Source: Salegentibacter maritimus (lineage in GTDB: Bacteria; Bacteroidota; Bacteroidia; Flavobacteriales; Flavobacteriaceae). From it: DNA of 64,000 nucleotides. Each line of letters starts with the position of its first letter. The first letter of the stretch is position 1. Both the position numbers and the translations under genes were made by a program. This document shows positions 24,202 to 32,932 of the stretch, piece after piece. The stretch covers positions 1-64,000 of the forward strand of contig NZ_JAEHOK010000001.1 of NCBI RefSeq assembly GCF_016236915.1, in the 5' to 3' direction. The notes below the pieces were generated by a model. It was not told where the DNA came from. It worked only from the letters and a program-made list of their open reading frames with translations, and searched no databases.

Positions 24202-25386
24202 TTATGAGTTTCGCTCTATTACCATTGCAGATGCACCGCCACCGCCATTACAAATTGCGGCTGCACCTAATTTTGCATTATTATGCTGCAATACATTTAA
24301 TAAGGTAATAAGAATTCTTACTCCGCTGCAACCCAATGGGTGACCTAAAGATACTGCACCACCATGTACATTGGTGATCTCGTCACTAATGCCTAAAATC
24401 TTCATATTGGCAAGGCCAACCACAGAAAAAGCTTCATTAAACTCAAAGAAATCTATGTCGTTTTGAGTAACCCCGGCATTTTTAAGCGCTAGAGGCAAAG
24501 CCTTGGCAGGTGCAGTAGTGAACCATTTTGGTTCCTGGGCTGCATCGGCAAAACCTTTGATGCTGGCCAGAATTTCAACACCTAACTCTTCTGCTTTTGC
24601 ACGGCTCATTAAAACTACAGCACCCGCACCATCATTAATGGTAGAAGCATTTGCGGCAGTTACCGTACCATCTTTACTAAACGCAGGACGAAGTGAACTT
24701 ATTTTGTCCATTCTCACATTTTTGAACTCTTCATCTTTTTTTATCACTAAAGGATCTCCTTTTCGCTGCGGAACTTCAACCGGTACCACTTCGTTGTCGA
24801 ATTTCCCATCGGCCCAGGCTTTAGCAGAACGCTCGTAAGATTTAATAGCGAAAGCATCCTGATCTTCTCTGGAAAAATTGTGTTCGGTAGCACAAAGATC
24901 GGCACAAACTCCCATAGCATTATGGTCGTAAGCATCTACCAAGCCATCTTTTTGCATCCCATCTTCCATTTTTGCCGGACCAAATTTTTGTCCTTTTCTA
25001 TGGTATAAATAATGTGGAATTAAACTCATATTTTCCATACCGCCGGCAACCACTATAGAAGTTTGTCCCAGCATAATAGATTGTGCTCCCTGCATAACGG
25101 CTTTCATTCCGCTGGCACATACCTTATTTACAGTAGTACAGGGAACAGAATCTGGAATTCCGGCTTTTAAAGCTGCCTGTCTTGCAGGTGCCTGGCCAAC
25201 ACCGGCCTGCACCACATTTCCCATTAAAACTTCCTGTACAAGTTCTGGTTTTAAATCAATTTTATTTAGAGCTCCTTTGATGGCAACAGCCCCCAAATCG
25301 GTAGCTTCTACGGTAGATAAGCTACCCAAAAAACTCCCTATGGGAGTCCTTGCGGCGCTTACAATTACTACTTCGTTATTCATCAT
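24202..25386 (-). CDS. Acetyl-CoA C-acetyltransferase (thiolase)
   Basis: This 394-residue thiolase carries the two catalytic cysteines and the His. Cys90 is in NKVCASGMKAV. GHPLGCSGVRI contains the base His. The second Cys is in CNGGGGASAMV. The N-terminal SAARTPIGSF is family-typical. It condenses two acetyl-CoA or cleaves 3-ketoacyl-CoA in fatty acid degradation. It shares direction with the NlpC/P60 gene, 18 bp apart. Not clearly linked to the polyene operon, which is antisense to it. Biosynthetic versus degradative type not separable here. Confidence 0.93.
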   Translation of the reverse strand: MMNNEVVIVSAARTPIGSFLGSLSTVEATDLGAVAIKGALNKIDLKPELVQEVLMGNVVQAGVGQAPARQAALKAGIPDSVPCTTVNKVCASGMKAVMQGAQSIMLGQTSIVVAGGMENMSLIPHYLYHRKGQKFGPAKMEDGMQKDGLVDAYDHNAMGVCADLCATEHNFSREDQDAFAIKSYERSAKAWADGKFDNEVVPVEVPQRKGDPLVIKKDEEFKNVRMDKISSLRPAFSKDGTVTAANASTINDGAGAVVLMSRAKAEELGVEILASIKGFADAAQEPKWFTTAPAKALPLALKNAGVTQNDIDFFEFNEAFSVVGLANMKILGISDEITNVHGGAVSLGHPLGCSGVRILITLLNVLQHNNAKLGAAAICNGGGGASAMVIERNS

Positions 25387-25472
25387 TTATGTTTTAGTTA
25401 TTTCTTCTTTTGCGAATTTAGTGATTTTATAAGGAACTTAACAAGAGTGCTTCTTTGGCCGCTATTTTTTAG

Positions 25473-25480
25473 TACATTTG
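25473..25480 (+). promoter_or_regulatory. -7 box of the PgpH-like gene
   Basis: TACATTTG fits TAnnTTTG, but no TTTG is at the usual upstream distance (one at 25454 is only 15 bp away). It overlaps the in-frame TTG at 25478 and supports the start at 25499. Confidence 0.4.
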
Positions 25481-25498
25481 AGCAGTAGCACGATTTAT

Positions 25499-27544
25499 AT
25501 GAAGAAATTCGTAAATAACCTGTATAAGAACCAGGCACTATTTTACAAGGTATTTTTATTTGCGCTTACTGCAGTGCTCATTGTTTACCTGCTTCCAAAA
25601 GGAGGAAATTTTAAATATGAAATCCCTAAAGGGAAGCCATGGCAGTATGAAAATCTTTACGCGCCTTTCGATTTTGCCATTTTAAAGTCGGAAGAAGAGA
25701 TTAAGCAGGAAAGACAACAAATAAGAAATAACCACACACCATATTTTCAATTTAATCAGAAAATTCCCAAAGAAGCTACAGTAAAAACACCTGAAGTAGT
25801 CTATGAAGTGTTCTCTGATAGCTTACTAAATAACAGGGAGATACAAGTTGTAGATTTTGTTAGAACTACGCTTGAAGAAGTGTATGAATACGGTTTGTTG
25901 CAAACTAATAACCGGGTAGAAGATAACCAGTTGGTATATTTAAGAAAAGGGAATGAGGCATTTGAAATTCCCTATAAAAATATCCTTAAACAAGATCAGG
26001 TTCGCAGTTTTTTAAACACCAAAATAAATGACTCCAACCTTTTAAATTTTGAGAACGAATTACTGGAGGTGTTTTTTAGTTTAATAGAGCCTAACGTAAG
26101 TTTTGATAGTGAATTTACTCAAAAAGAATTACAAAGTAAACTAGATAATATTTCTTATACCCGTGGTAATATCGAGCAGGGCAGCAGGGTAATAGCAAGG
26201 GGAGAAGTGGTAGAAGGCAATAAATATAATATTTTAAGATCGCTTAAAAATGAATATGAATCGCAGGTTTGGAGTGAAAGTAATTACAAATGGATTCTAG
26301 TTGGCTATAGTGTTTTAGTGGCCCTGGCGCTCTTAATGTTATTATTATTTATTAGAAAATATCGGCAGGATATTTTTGAGAATAATGTGAAGGTTACATT
26401 TATCTTTTTCAATATTCTCTTTATGGTATTGCTTACCACAATAGTGGTGAATTTTAATATAGATTATGTTTATGTAGTGCCATTATGTATTTTACCACTT
26501 ACTCTAAAAGCTTTTTTTGACGCCCGTTTAGGAATGTTTACTCATGTGATTACGGTGTTATTACTTGGTTTTATAGTTCCTAATAGTTACGAATATATGT
26601 TTTTGCAAATTATTGCGGGAATTGTAACTATTCTCACTGTTTCTGAACTATACAAAAGGGCAAATCTTTTTATATCGGTTGGGCAAATTACCTTGGTTTA
26701 TATTATTTCATACTTTGCTTTTACGGTTATACAGGAAGGAAATATTGCCGATGTAGAGGCAGAAGTTTTACTAACTTTTTTACTTGGAGGTCTTGCCACG
26801 CTATTTGTACAGCCGCTAATTTATATCTATGAAAAAATATTTGGAATGGTCTCAGATATGTCTTTATTAGAACTTTCAGATACCAATTCAAAATTATTAA
26901 AAGAGCTTTCAGAAAAAGCACCCGGAACTTTTCATCACTCTTTGAATGTGGCCAACCTGGCTGAAGCCGCCGCCAATGAGATTAACGCCAATGCTATGTT
27001 AGTAAGGGTAGGTGCGCTTTATCATGATATTGGCAAAATGAAAAACCCCACTTATTTTTCTGAGAACCAAACTTCGGCAGTAAATTCGCATGACGAATTG
27101 GCGCCTAAAGAGAGTGCCCAAATTATTACAGACCACGTAATTAATGGTATTGAGATAGCTAAAAAACATAATCTTCCAGATCGGGTAATAGATTTTATAA
27201 GAACCCACCACGGCACTACTACTGTTTACTTCTTTTATATGAAAGAGAAAGAACAAAATGAAAATGCGGTGGCAGAAGATTTTAGGTATCCCGGGCCAAT
27301 TCCTTTTAGTAAGGAAACCGCGATATTAATGATGTGTGATAGTGTAGAGGCCGCCAGTAAAAGTTTAAAGGAACCAACTGCCGGAGTAATAGATAATTTT
27401 GTGGAAAAGATTATCAGTAAACAAATGAAAGAAGAACAATTCTTAAATGCCAATATAACTTTTAAGGAAATACAAGTGGTGAAAAAAATCCTTAAACGTA
27501 AGCTTAAGAATATTTTTCACCTTAGGGTAGAATATCCGGAATAG
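25499..27544 (+). CDS. PgpH-like 7TM-HD family phosphohydrolase
   Basis: This 681-residue inner-membrane protein has an extracytoplasmic 7TMR-HDED region between an N-terminal anchor (about 17-36) and a bundle of seven membrane helices (about 260-460). The cytoplasmic HD domain follows: HHSLNVANLAEAA (about 480), YHDIGKM (about 508) and DHVINGIEIAKKHNL. PgpH enzymes hydrolyse c-di-AMP to pApA; a binuclear metal centre is suggested by the HD and HHG (RTHHGTT) motifs. The start at 25499 was chosen because the TTG at 25478 lies inside a -7 promoter box. It is convergent with the Gre-like gene at 27549 (4-bp gap). Confidence 0.88.
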   Translation: MKKFVNNLYKNQALFYKVFLFALTAVLIVYLLPKGGNFKYEIPKGKPWQYENLYAPFDFAILKSEEEIKQERQQIRNNHTPYFQFNQKIPKEATVKTPEVVYEVFSDSLLNNREIQVVDFVRTTLEEVYEYGLLQTNNRVEDNQLVYLRKGNEAFEIPYKNILKQDQVRSFLNTKINDSNLLNFENELLEVFFSLIEPNVSFDSEFTQKELQSKLDNISYTRGNIEQGSRVIARGEVVEGNKYNILRSLKNEYESQVWSESNYKWILVGYSVLVALALLMLLLFIRKYRQDIFENNVKVTFIFFNILFMVLLTTIVVNFNIDYVYVVPLCILPLTLKAFFDARLGMFTHVITVLLLGFIVPNSYEYMFLQIIAGIVTILTVSELYKRANLFISVGQITLVYIISYFAFTVIQEGNIADVEAEVLLTFLLGGLATLFVQPLIYIYEKIFGMVSDMSLLELSDTNSKLLKELSEKAPGTFHHSLNVANLAEAAANEINANAMLVRVGALYHDIGKMKNPTYFSENQTSAVNSHDELAPKESAQIITDHVINGIEIAKKHNLPDRVIDFIRTHHGTTTVYFFYMKEKEQNENAVAEDFRYPGPIPFSKETAILMMCDSVEAASKSLKEPTAGVIDNFVEKIISKQMKEEQFLNANITFKEIQVVKKILKRKLKNIFHLRVEYPE

Positions 27545-27548
27545 GCAA

Positions 27549-27998
27549 TTAGCCTACCGCGGTAATTTTTACTTCATTACCGTTAAACTTAAAAGTGTCG
27601 CCTTGTTTTTTACCTTCCATTTCCTGGTAGATTGGAGCTTCTGTAGATATTGCATATACACTACTCCCATCTTCCATAGAAATTTCACCAATAGGAACCG
27701 AAATAAAATAATAGTTCCCGCTAGTTTCAATAACACTACCAAAACTAATTTTCTCGCTGTAAAGCTCGGGGTCTATACGGCTTAAACTTTCTTTCATTTC
27801 CCTGGCATTACTTAAACGCCTGGCATTTTTTTCGAAGTCGCTAAGTAATTCCCCTTTATTATCTTCATCATAATCTGTTTTAACATCATTGGCTTCCATA
27901 GATTCTTTAATAAGATCCATTTCCTTTTGATACCTTTCTATTTGCTTATTTACAATATCCAAACAGTTAAAATAGAGTTCTTTTTTATTACTTACCAT
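27549..27998 (-). CDS. GreA/GreB-like transcript cleavage factor homologue
   Basis: This 149-residue protein looks like a short Gre-type factor. Residues 1-75 form a charged helical region (IVNKQIERYQKEMDLI), and the C-terminal FKBP-like part carries GSVIETSGNYYFISVPIG and STEAPIYQEMEGKKQGDTF. The second stretch matches GreA's 'SPIGKALLGKKVGDEV'-type block. Acidic residues at the tip of the coiled coil (DYDEDNKG) could, as in GreA, enter the RNA polymerase secondary channel, but this was inferred from position alone. Bacteroidota often carry such divergent Gre-like genes. Standalone gene, minus strand. Confidence 0.72.
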   Translation of the reverse strand: MVSNKKELYFNCLDIVNKQIERYQKEMDLIKESMEANDVKTDYDEDNKGELLSDFEKNARRLSNAREMKESLSRIDPELYSEKISFGSVIETSGNYYFISVPIGEISMEDGSSVYAISTEAPIYQEMEGKKQGDTFKFNGNEVKITAVG

Positions 27999-28090
27999 AT
28001 CTTTTTTTTGTTGATTTATTTTAAAATTAAATAACCTAAAAAGGCTAAAAGAACATTTAGCAAAAGTTTAATATCCAACCAAAATTAATT

Positions 28091-28168
28091 TATAAGTATT
28101 TAGACTTATAATCATATATTATAAGTTTTAGGGCTTATATTAAGTTATTATAAGTTTGTAGACTAATA
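28091..28168. promoter_or_regulatory. Three evenly spaced 20-bp palindromes upstream of the SatD-like gene
   Basis: Half-sites TATAAGT and CTTATA/CTAATA flank a 7-bp centre. Copies are at 28091-28110, 28120-28139 and 28149-28168, exactly 29 bp apart. The first two are close to perfect palindromes, and the third has one base changed in the right half (CTAATA). The third overlaps the likely -33 element (TTTG at 28155). This is the arrangement expected for cooperative operator sites, probably of the product of the gene that follows, although the binding protein is not identified. Confidence 0.7.
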
Positions 28169-28184
28169 TTTTTTATTATATTTG
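28155..28184 (+). promoter_or_regulatory. Promoter of the SatD-like gene
   Basis: TTTG (28155-28158), 18 bp, then TATATTTG (28177-28184) fits the Bacteroidota consensus. The -33 element lies inside the third palindrome. A start about 7 bp after the -7 box falls at or next to the ATG at 28189, so a leaderless or nearly leaderless mRNA is predicted. Confidence 0.55.
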
Positions 28185-28188
28185 AAAT

Positions 28189-28842
28189 ATGGTAGCCGTA
28201 ATTACAGCCGATTTAGTAGATTCTTCCAGTTATTCAGATTCTTTTTTAGATGAAGTCTTAAAAAGTCTAAAGTCAGAATTTGAAAACCTACAGCTGGAAT
28301 ATGGCCAAAATGAAATTGATTTTGAAATATATCGGGGTGATAGCTTTCAGGGTGTGGTTTTAAGGTACGAAGACTCATTAAGGATAGCTTTAAGAATAAA
28401 AAGCCTTATAAATAAAGTAAAGTTTAAAAATCAAAATTCTACAAATATTTTGGCCGATGTAAAAATAGCCATTGGTATTGGCAATTTTGAGTACAAAGGT
28501 GATTCTATAGCAGCTTCTAATGGGCAGGCTTTTCAGCTATCGGGAAGAACCTTAGATGCCATGAAAAACGATTCCAGGAGAATTAGATTAAAAACACCTC
28601 TTGAAAACTTAAATGCCGAGTTTGAAGCAAGTTTGTTCTTGTTGGATATGATAATGGAAAAATGGAGCCAGGCTTCGGCTGAAGTGGTTTATTTTCTTTT
28701 AAAAGGACTAAAAGAAACAGAGATAGCTACTGTGCTTAAGATTAGCCAGCCGGCCGTAAACCAGCGTAAAAAGGCTTGTGGTTGGGAAGCAATTTCGGCC
28801 TTATTAAAACGTTTTGAGACTGTAACCGCACATAGTTTTTAA
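28189..28842 (+). CDS. SatD-like protein with cyclase-fold-like domain and C-terminal HTH
   Basis: This 217-residue protein resembles the SatD family of Bacteroidota. Residues 1-130 have the strand-and-loop layout of class III cyclase/GGDEF-type folds: VITADLVDSS, EIYRGDSFQGVV, KIAIGIG and AFQLSGRTLDAM. Metal-binding Asp pairs of true cyclases cannot be confirmed (D8/D11 and D51 are candidates). The last 40 residues (KGLKETEIATVLKIS followed by QPAVNQRKKACG) form a helix-turn-helix. A DNA-binding regulator with a ligand-sensing domain is the best reading. It precedes the DUF3307 gene by 2 bp and has three palindromes upstream, suggesting autoregulation. Confidence 0.65.
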   Translation: MVAVITADLVDSSSYSDSFLDEVLKSLKSEFENLQLEYGQNEIDFEIYRGDSFQGVVLRYEDSLRIALRIKSLINKVKFKNQNSTNILADVKIAIGIGNFEYKGDSIAASNGQAFQLSGRTLDAMKNDSRRIRLKTPLENLNAEFEASLFLLDMIMEKWSQASAEVVYFLLKGLKETEIATVLKISQPAVNQRKKACGWEAISALLKRFETVTAHSF

Positions 28843-28844
28843 TT

Positions 28845-29576
28845 ATGGAAGAAACTACATTAATCTTACTGCAATTGCTTTTGGCGCATATTTTAACCGA
28901 TTTTGTTTTGCAGCCCACTAGCCTCGTAAAGCAAAAGCGAGATAAAAAAGCAAGTTCCTGGTTTTTATATTTTCATTCGTTTTTAGCCGGTTTCCTAACC
29001 TATGTATTGCTTCAAAAATGGGAGTTATGGTATATACCTATTGTAATTAGCTTCACTCATTTCTTTATCGACTTGTGGAAACTTCAACACAAAAAAGATA
29101 CATTAAAACTGTTTCTTTTAGATCAATTATGGCATATTTTAATCATAATATTAGTTTGGCTCTACCTTATTGGAGGTTATTCAGAATTAATTCCTTTTAT
29201 CGCGAAGTTATTTTCTTCACAACAGTTTTTAGTGATTATTATCTCATATTTACTGGTTGTATTTCCTACAGGTTTTTTAATAGGCAAAGCTACCCGCCGC
29301 TGGCATATTGAACTTGAACCTAATAGCAAAAATCATAGTCTGGAGGCTGCAGGAAGGTACATAGGTATTTTTGAAAGGATATTAGTGCTTACCTTTATTT
29401 TAACTCAAAATTTTTCAGCGATAGGTTTTCTTATTGCAGCAAAATCTATCTTACGCTTTAGCGATAAAACAGATGCGAGCGCGAGAAAACAAACCGAATA
29501 TGTGCTTATAGGTACCTTAATGAGTTTTGCAATTACCATAATTATAGGACTGCTAGTACGCTACTTCTTCTTCTAA
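28845..29576 (+). CDS. DUF3307 membrane protein
   Basis: This 243-residue polytopic membrane protein fits the DUF3307 family. LLLAHILTDFVLQP at the start and SFTHFFIDLWKL near 70 are typical. About seven hydrophobic segments are visible, starting at about 3, 42, 60, 100, 124, 180 and 222. Function is unknown. It almost certainly forms an operon with the SatD-like gene (2-bp gap), a pairing seen widely, so its expression is probably controlled by that regulator. The stop region overlaps the convergent gene at 29553 by 24 bp. Confidence 0.8.
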   Translation: MEETTLILLQLLLAHILTDFVLQPTSLVKQKRDKKASSWFLYFHSFLAGFLTYVLLQKWELWYIPIVISFTHFFIDLWKLQHKKDTLKLFLLDQLWHILIIILVWLYLIGGYSELIPFIAKLFSSQQFLVIIISYLLVVFPTGFLIGKATRRWHIELEPNSKNHSLEAAGRYIGIFERILVLTFILTQNFSAIGFLIAAKSILRFSDKTDASARKQTEYVLIGTLMSFAITIIIGLLVRYFFF

Positions 29577-29960
29577 AAGCTGAATGTTGCTTTGTATGCG
29601 CTCTTTTACAATATTCATCATTCGTTTGTTTAAGGCAGAAGAGTTTTTTATATAAGTAGCATACTCCTCTAAAGTAAATTGCCCAATAATAATACCTTTC
29701 AAGCTATTCCTAAATTTTATATCCTTTTGTATGGCGTTTTCAATATAAATAAAACGTTGCTCCAGTTTTAGTTCATAAAATTTATTCTTATGCTTTTTTA
29801 TATAATTTCTAAAAACTTCCAACAACAAGTCATTTTGAAGTTTAATAACAGGTCGTAAAGTTTTATTCTGAAATTGCTCGTCTAGACTCATGTTTTCTGA
29901 AACTCTGGCCGAAGGAATTTCTGGCCTAAGTGCTACTAATTGAAGGTCACGTGGTATCAT
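29553..29960 (-). CDS. Conserved hypothetical flavobacterial protein
   Basis: I do not recognise a named domain in this 135-residue protein. It has no signal peptide or membrane segment, and it is rich in Lys and Ile with predicted long helices (LLLEVFRNYIKKHKNKFYELKLEQRF). Related short proteins in Flavobacteriia have been called glyoxalase in automatic annotation, but the metal ligands of glyoxalase are not visible here, so that name should not be used. It converges with DUF3307 and overlaps it by 24 bp. Upstream is a 189-bp gap before the aldehyde dehydrogenase. Confidence 0.55.
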   Translation of the reverse strand: MIPRDLQLVALRPEIPSARVSENMSLDEQFQNKTLRPVIKLQNDLLLEVFRNYIKKHKNKFYELKLEQRFIYIENAIQKDIKFRNSLKGIIIGQFTLEEYATYIKNSSALNKRMMNIVKERIQSNIQLLEEEVAY

Positions 29961-30149
29961 AAGAACTAAGTTTTCTTAAATTTAATAAACTTTAAACCTC
30001 AAAAGTCAGGCCCCTTTATTTACTTGTAAACTACTTATAAACATTGTACACGTTAAAATCGTCTTAATCGGCCTGTCTAAGCCTATTCTTATTTTTATAT
30101 TTAAAAGAAAGCCTTAATCAACCAAGTTTTAAAAATCTTTAATTATAAA

Positions 30150-31508
30150 ATGATAATTTCAAGAAACCCCTACACAGGTGAAGAAATTTCGAAACATCAA
30201 GAATTAAGTGATACCGAAATTGAAAATTGTATACAAAACGCCCATACCAGATTTCATCTCTGGAAACAGACTTCTTTTGCAGAGCGCAGTATTTTAATGA
30301 TGAAAGTAGCAAAAGAACTTAAGGACAATTCCCAGGAATATGCCCAAGCCATTACAAAAGAAATGGGGAAACCTATTACCCAGGCTATTGCCGAAATAGA
30401 GAAGTGCGCATGGGTTTGTGAATATTATGCCGAAAATGCGGCCACACAATTAAAAGACGAAACAATAAAAACCGATGCTAAAAAATCATATGTTTCTCAC
30501 GAACCATTGGGTGTTGCCCTGGCAGTGATGCCCTGGAATTATCCATTTTGGCAGGTATTTAGATTTGCGGCACCGGCGCTAATGGCCGGAAATGTGGCCA
30601 TTTTAAAACATGCCAGTAATGTAATGATCTCTGCTGGAAATATTCAAAAAGTATTTGAAAAAGCAGGTTTTCCGAAAGATTGCTTTCAAAATCTTATAGT
30701 GGGCAGTAAAAAAGTTGAAAATATAATTCGTAATAAAAGGGTAAAGGCTGTAACCTTAACCGGAAGTGGTCCTGCCGGAAGTAGTGTAGCATCTATTGCC
30801 GGAGAAGAAATCAAAAAATCGGTTTTGGAACTCGGGGGTAGTAATGCGCTGGTGATATTTAAAGATGCCAATATAACTAAAAGTGTTAAAACCTGTGTAC
30901 AAGCTCGTTTTCAAAATACAGGTCAGAGTTGTATTGCCGGAAAACGTTTATTGTTGCATAAAGATATCGCCGAAGAATTTCTTGATGAATTTACCAAACA
31001 GGTGCGCGAGTTGAAAAGTGGCGATCCGATGGATAAAGAAACTTTTATAGGGGTAATGGCTAAAGAAACCCTGGCAGAAGACCTGGAAGACCAGGTAAAA
31101 GATTCTGTAAAAAAGGGGGCAAAAATCATTTTAGGAGGAAAACGCGATGGAGCTTATTTCGAACCTACTATTTTAACCGAAGTAAAGAAAGGTATGCCGG
31201 TTTTTGATGAAGAAACCTTTGGCCCGGTAATTTCGGTAACCGAATTTAAGAATGATGAGGAAGCAATAGAGCTTGTTAATTCTTCGAATTTTGGATTGGG
31301 AGTTTCAATTTTTACTGAAGATGAAAACTTTGCCATTAAAATGGTCCCCAAATTTGAAGATGGGGCCGTTTTCGTGAACGAGTTGGTTAAAAGTGATCCC
31401 AGACTTCCCTTTGGAGGTACTAAAATTTCCGGCTATGGAAGAGAGTTATCACATCACGGAATCAAAGAATTTATCAATAGAAAAACCGTTTATTTTAATA
31501 AATATTAG
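30150..31508 (+). CDS. NAD(P)-dependent aldehyde dehydrogenase, succinate-semialdehyde type
   Basis: This 452-residue ALDH has the general base Glu in ELGGSNA (about 227), the catalytic Cys in NTGQSCIAGKR (about 261), and the cofactor block TLTGSGPAGSSVA. AFVNELVKSDPRLPFGGTKISGYGREL matches GabD/SSADH-like proteins near the C-terminus. Likely substrate is succinate semialdehyde or a related small aldehyde; the alternative is a general aldehyde detoxifier. It lies 8 bp upstream of the DUF72 gene, in the same direction. The other end is an unexplained 189-bp gap without a clear promoter. Confidence 0.88.
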   Translation: MIISRNPYTGEEISKHQELSDTEIENCIQNAHTRFHLWKQTSFAERSILMMKVAKELKDNSQEYAQAITKEMGKPITQAIAEIEKCAWVCEYYAENAATQLKDETIKTDAKKSYVSHEPLGVALAVMPWNYPFWQVFRFAAPALMAGNVAILKHASNVMISAGNIQKVFEKAGFPKDCFQNLIVGSKKVENIIRNKRVKAVTLTGSGPAGSSVASIAGEEIKKSVLELGGSNALVIFKDANITKSVKTCVQARFQNTGQSCIAGKRLLLHKDIAEEFLDEFTKQVRELKSGDPMDKETFIGVMAKETLAEDLEDQVKDSVKKGAKIILGGKRDGAYFEPTILTEVKKGMPVFDEETFGPVISVTEFKNDEEAIELVNSSNFGLGVSIFTEDENFAIKMVPKFEDGAVFVNELVKSDPRLPFGGTKISGYGRELSHHGIKEFINRKTVYFNKY

Positions 31509-31515
31509 TGTTAGC

Positions 31516-32391
31516 ATGAAATTTGGAAAAGTAGAAAACCCCGAGGATATAGACTTTAATTTACCCGAAACCCATGTAGATACCATTAAAACATTAAACA
31601 AAGAAGGAGACAAAGAAGGTTTTAAAGATGTAAGAATTGGTTGTGCTAAATGGAATAGAAAAGATCTTAAAAATTTCTATCCCAGGGGTACCAAAGATGA
31701 GTTAATGTATTACTCTTCCCAGTTTAATAGTATAGAATTCAATGGTTCTTTTTATAGAATGTACCCGGAGGAGCAATTTAAAAAATGGTATGAAAAGGCT
31801 GAAGATGATTTTAAATTCTTTCCAAAAGTATCCAGGCTTATTAGTCATTTAAAGCGATTAAATGAAACCAGGGAACTAACAGACGATTTTATAAAAAACC
31901 TACTTCAGTTGAAGGAGAAATTAGGAATGGTTTTCTTGCAAATGCCAGAAAATTTTTCACCAAAGTTTATAGAAAGACTGGATAGTTTTTTCGCTTATTG
32001 GCCAAAAGAAATTCCTCTTTCCGCTGAAGTTAGACACGAAAATTGGTATGCAGATGAGACAGTAGCTAACGAATTTTATGATGTGCTAAAATCACGGGAT
32101 ATAGCACATATTATTACAGATACCGCGGGAAGGCGGGATCTTATTCACATGCGATTAAGCAATACTACAGCCTTTATTAGATACAACGGAGCTAATCATG
32201 GCTCAGATTATACCAGATTAGACGATTGGGTGGATAAGTTGGAAGAGTGGCAAAAAGAGGGCTTGCAAAATGTTTACTTTTTTGTGCATCAAAATGTAGA
32301 AGAAGCTTCCCCATTACTTTCAGCATATTTTATAGAGAAATTCAATAAAAGATTTAAAACAGATATACAAATACCTAAAACTTTAAAATAA
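31516..32391 (+). CDS. DUF72 family protein
   Basis: This 291-residue protein belongs to the DUF72 (YecE-like) family with a TIM-barrel fold. RIGCAKWNRKDLKNFYP and YSSQFNSIEFNGSFYR open the domain; AEVRHENWYADE carries conserved charged residues. Function in the cell remains unknown. The ATG at 31516 follows the aldehyde dehydrogenase stop by 7 bp. An extended frame that starts inside that gene (31393) is a shadow. The stop is 1 bp before the Nudix ATG, so these three genes likely form one transcript. Confidence 0.85.
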   Translation: MKFGKVENPEDIDFNLPETHVDTIKTLNKEGDKEGFKDVRIGCAKWNRKDLKNFYPRGTKDELMYYSSQFNSIEFNGSFYRMYPEEQFKKWYEKAEDDFKFFPKVSRLISHLKRLNETRELTDDFIKNLLQLKEKLGMVFLQMPENFSPKFIERLDSFFAYWPKEIPLSAEVRHENWYADETVANEFYDVLKSRDIAHIITDTAGRRDLIHMRLSNTTAFIRYNGANHGSDYTRLDDWVDKLEEWQKEGLQNVYFFVHQNVEEASPLLSAYFIEKFNKRFKTDIQIPKTLK

Positions 32392-32392
32392 A

Positions 32393-32806
32393 ATGAAACA
32401 GCAAGAAGTAGCAGTAACCGTAGATAGCGTAGTTTTTTGTAACGCCAATAATAAGTTTAAGGTTTTACTCATAAAAAGAAGAAACGATCCTTTTGAAGGC
32501 CGGTGGGCATTGCCCGGAGGATTTATTGATGAAAATGAAGATTTGATTACGGCAGCAAAACGAGAACTGGAGGAAGAAACAGGAGTGATTGTGAACACTA
32601 TGGAGCAGGTGAGAGCTTTTGGAAAGCCGGGCCGCGATCCCAGGGGTAGAACTATTTCTATAGCTTTTGTGAGCAGGATTTTTGAGGAAGCAAACCTTAA
32701 GGCCGGTGATGATGCTGCAGAAGCCTCCTGGGTAAATATAGATCATTTGCCTCAGCTTGCATTTGATCACGCTGAAATTATTGAAGCCGCCAAAAACTAC
32801 TTATAG
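32393..32806 (+). CDS. Nudix hydrolase
   Basis: This 137-residue Nudix protein has a complete Nudix box with G43, E49, R57, E58, E61/E62 and G64 (GGFIDENEDLITAAK then RELEEETGV). The N-terminal VTVDSVVFCN and KVLLIKRRNDPFEGRWALP are like ADP-ribose or NADH pyrophosphatase Nudix groups and the NrtR-type Nudix domain. It lacks the C-terminal HTH of NrtR. It should hydrolyse a nucleoside diphosphate derivative; substrate not predicted. It is 1 bp behind the DUF72 gene, and a terminator follows. Confidence 0.93.
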   Translation: MKQQEVAVTVDSVVFCNANNKFKVLLIKRRNDPFEGRWALPGGFIDENEDLITAAKRELEEETGVIVNTMEQVRAFGKPGRDPRGRTISIAFVSRIFEEANLKAGDDAAEASWVNIDHLPQLAFDHAEIIEAAKNYL

Positions 32807-32868
32807 TTTTTTTAATTTTATAGCCTTATTTTTTGTAAAAACAATAAAATACAAGGTACATATTAGGA

Positions 32869-32907
32869 AGCCGGTAAAACTTTAAAAAGCTTTTACCGGC
32901 TCATTTT
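32869..32907 (+). terminator. Rho-independent terminator after the Nudix gene
   Basis: AGCCGGTAAAA (32869-32879) pairs perfectly with TTTTACCGGCT (32891-32901), with an 11-base loop and a TCATTTTT tail. It separates the Nudix operon from the thioesterase gene. Confidence 0.75.
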
Positions 32908-32932
32908 TAATAGCTATTTTTAAAAGAAAAAA

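Noticed and set aside
29553-29960. Glyoxalase name sometimes given to this family
   Set aside because: No vicinal-oxygen-chelate metal ligands or beta-alpha-beta-beta-beta repeats can be seen.
31393-31515. 41-residue N-terminal extension of the DUF72 frame
   Set aside because: It lies inside the end of the aldehyde dehydrogenase gene, and an ATG after that stop fits the family start.
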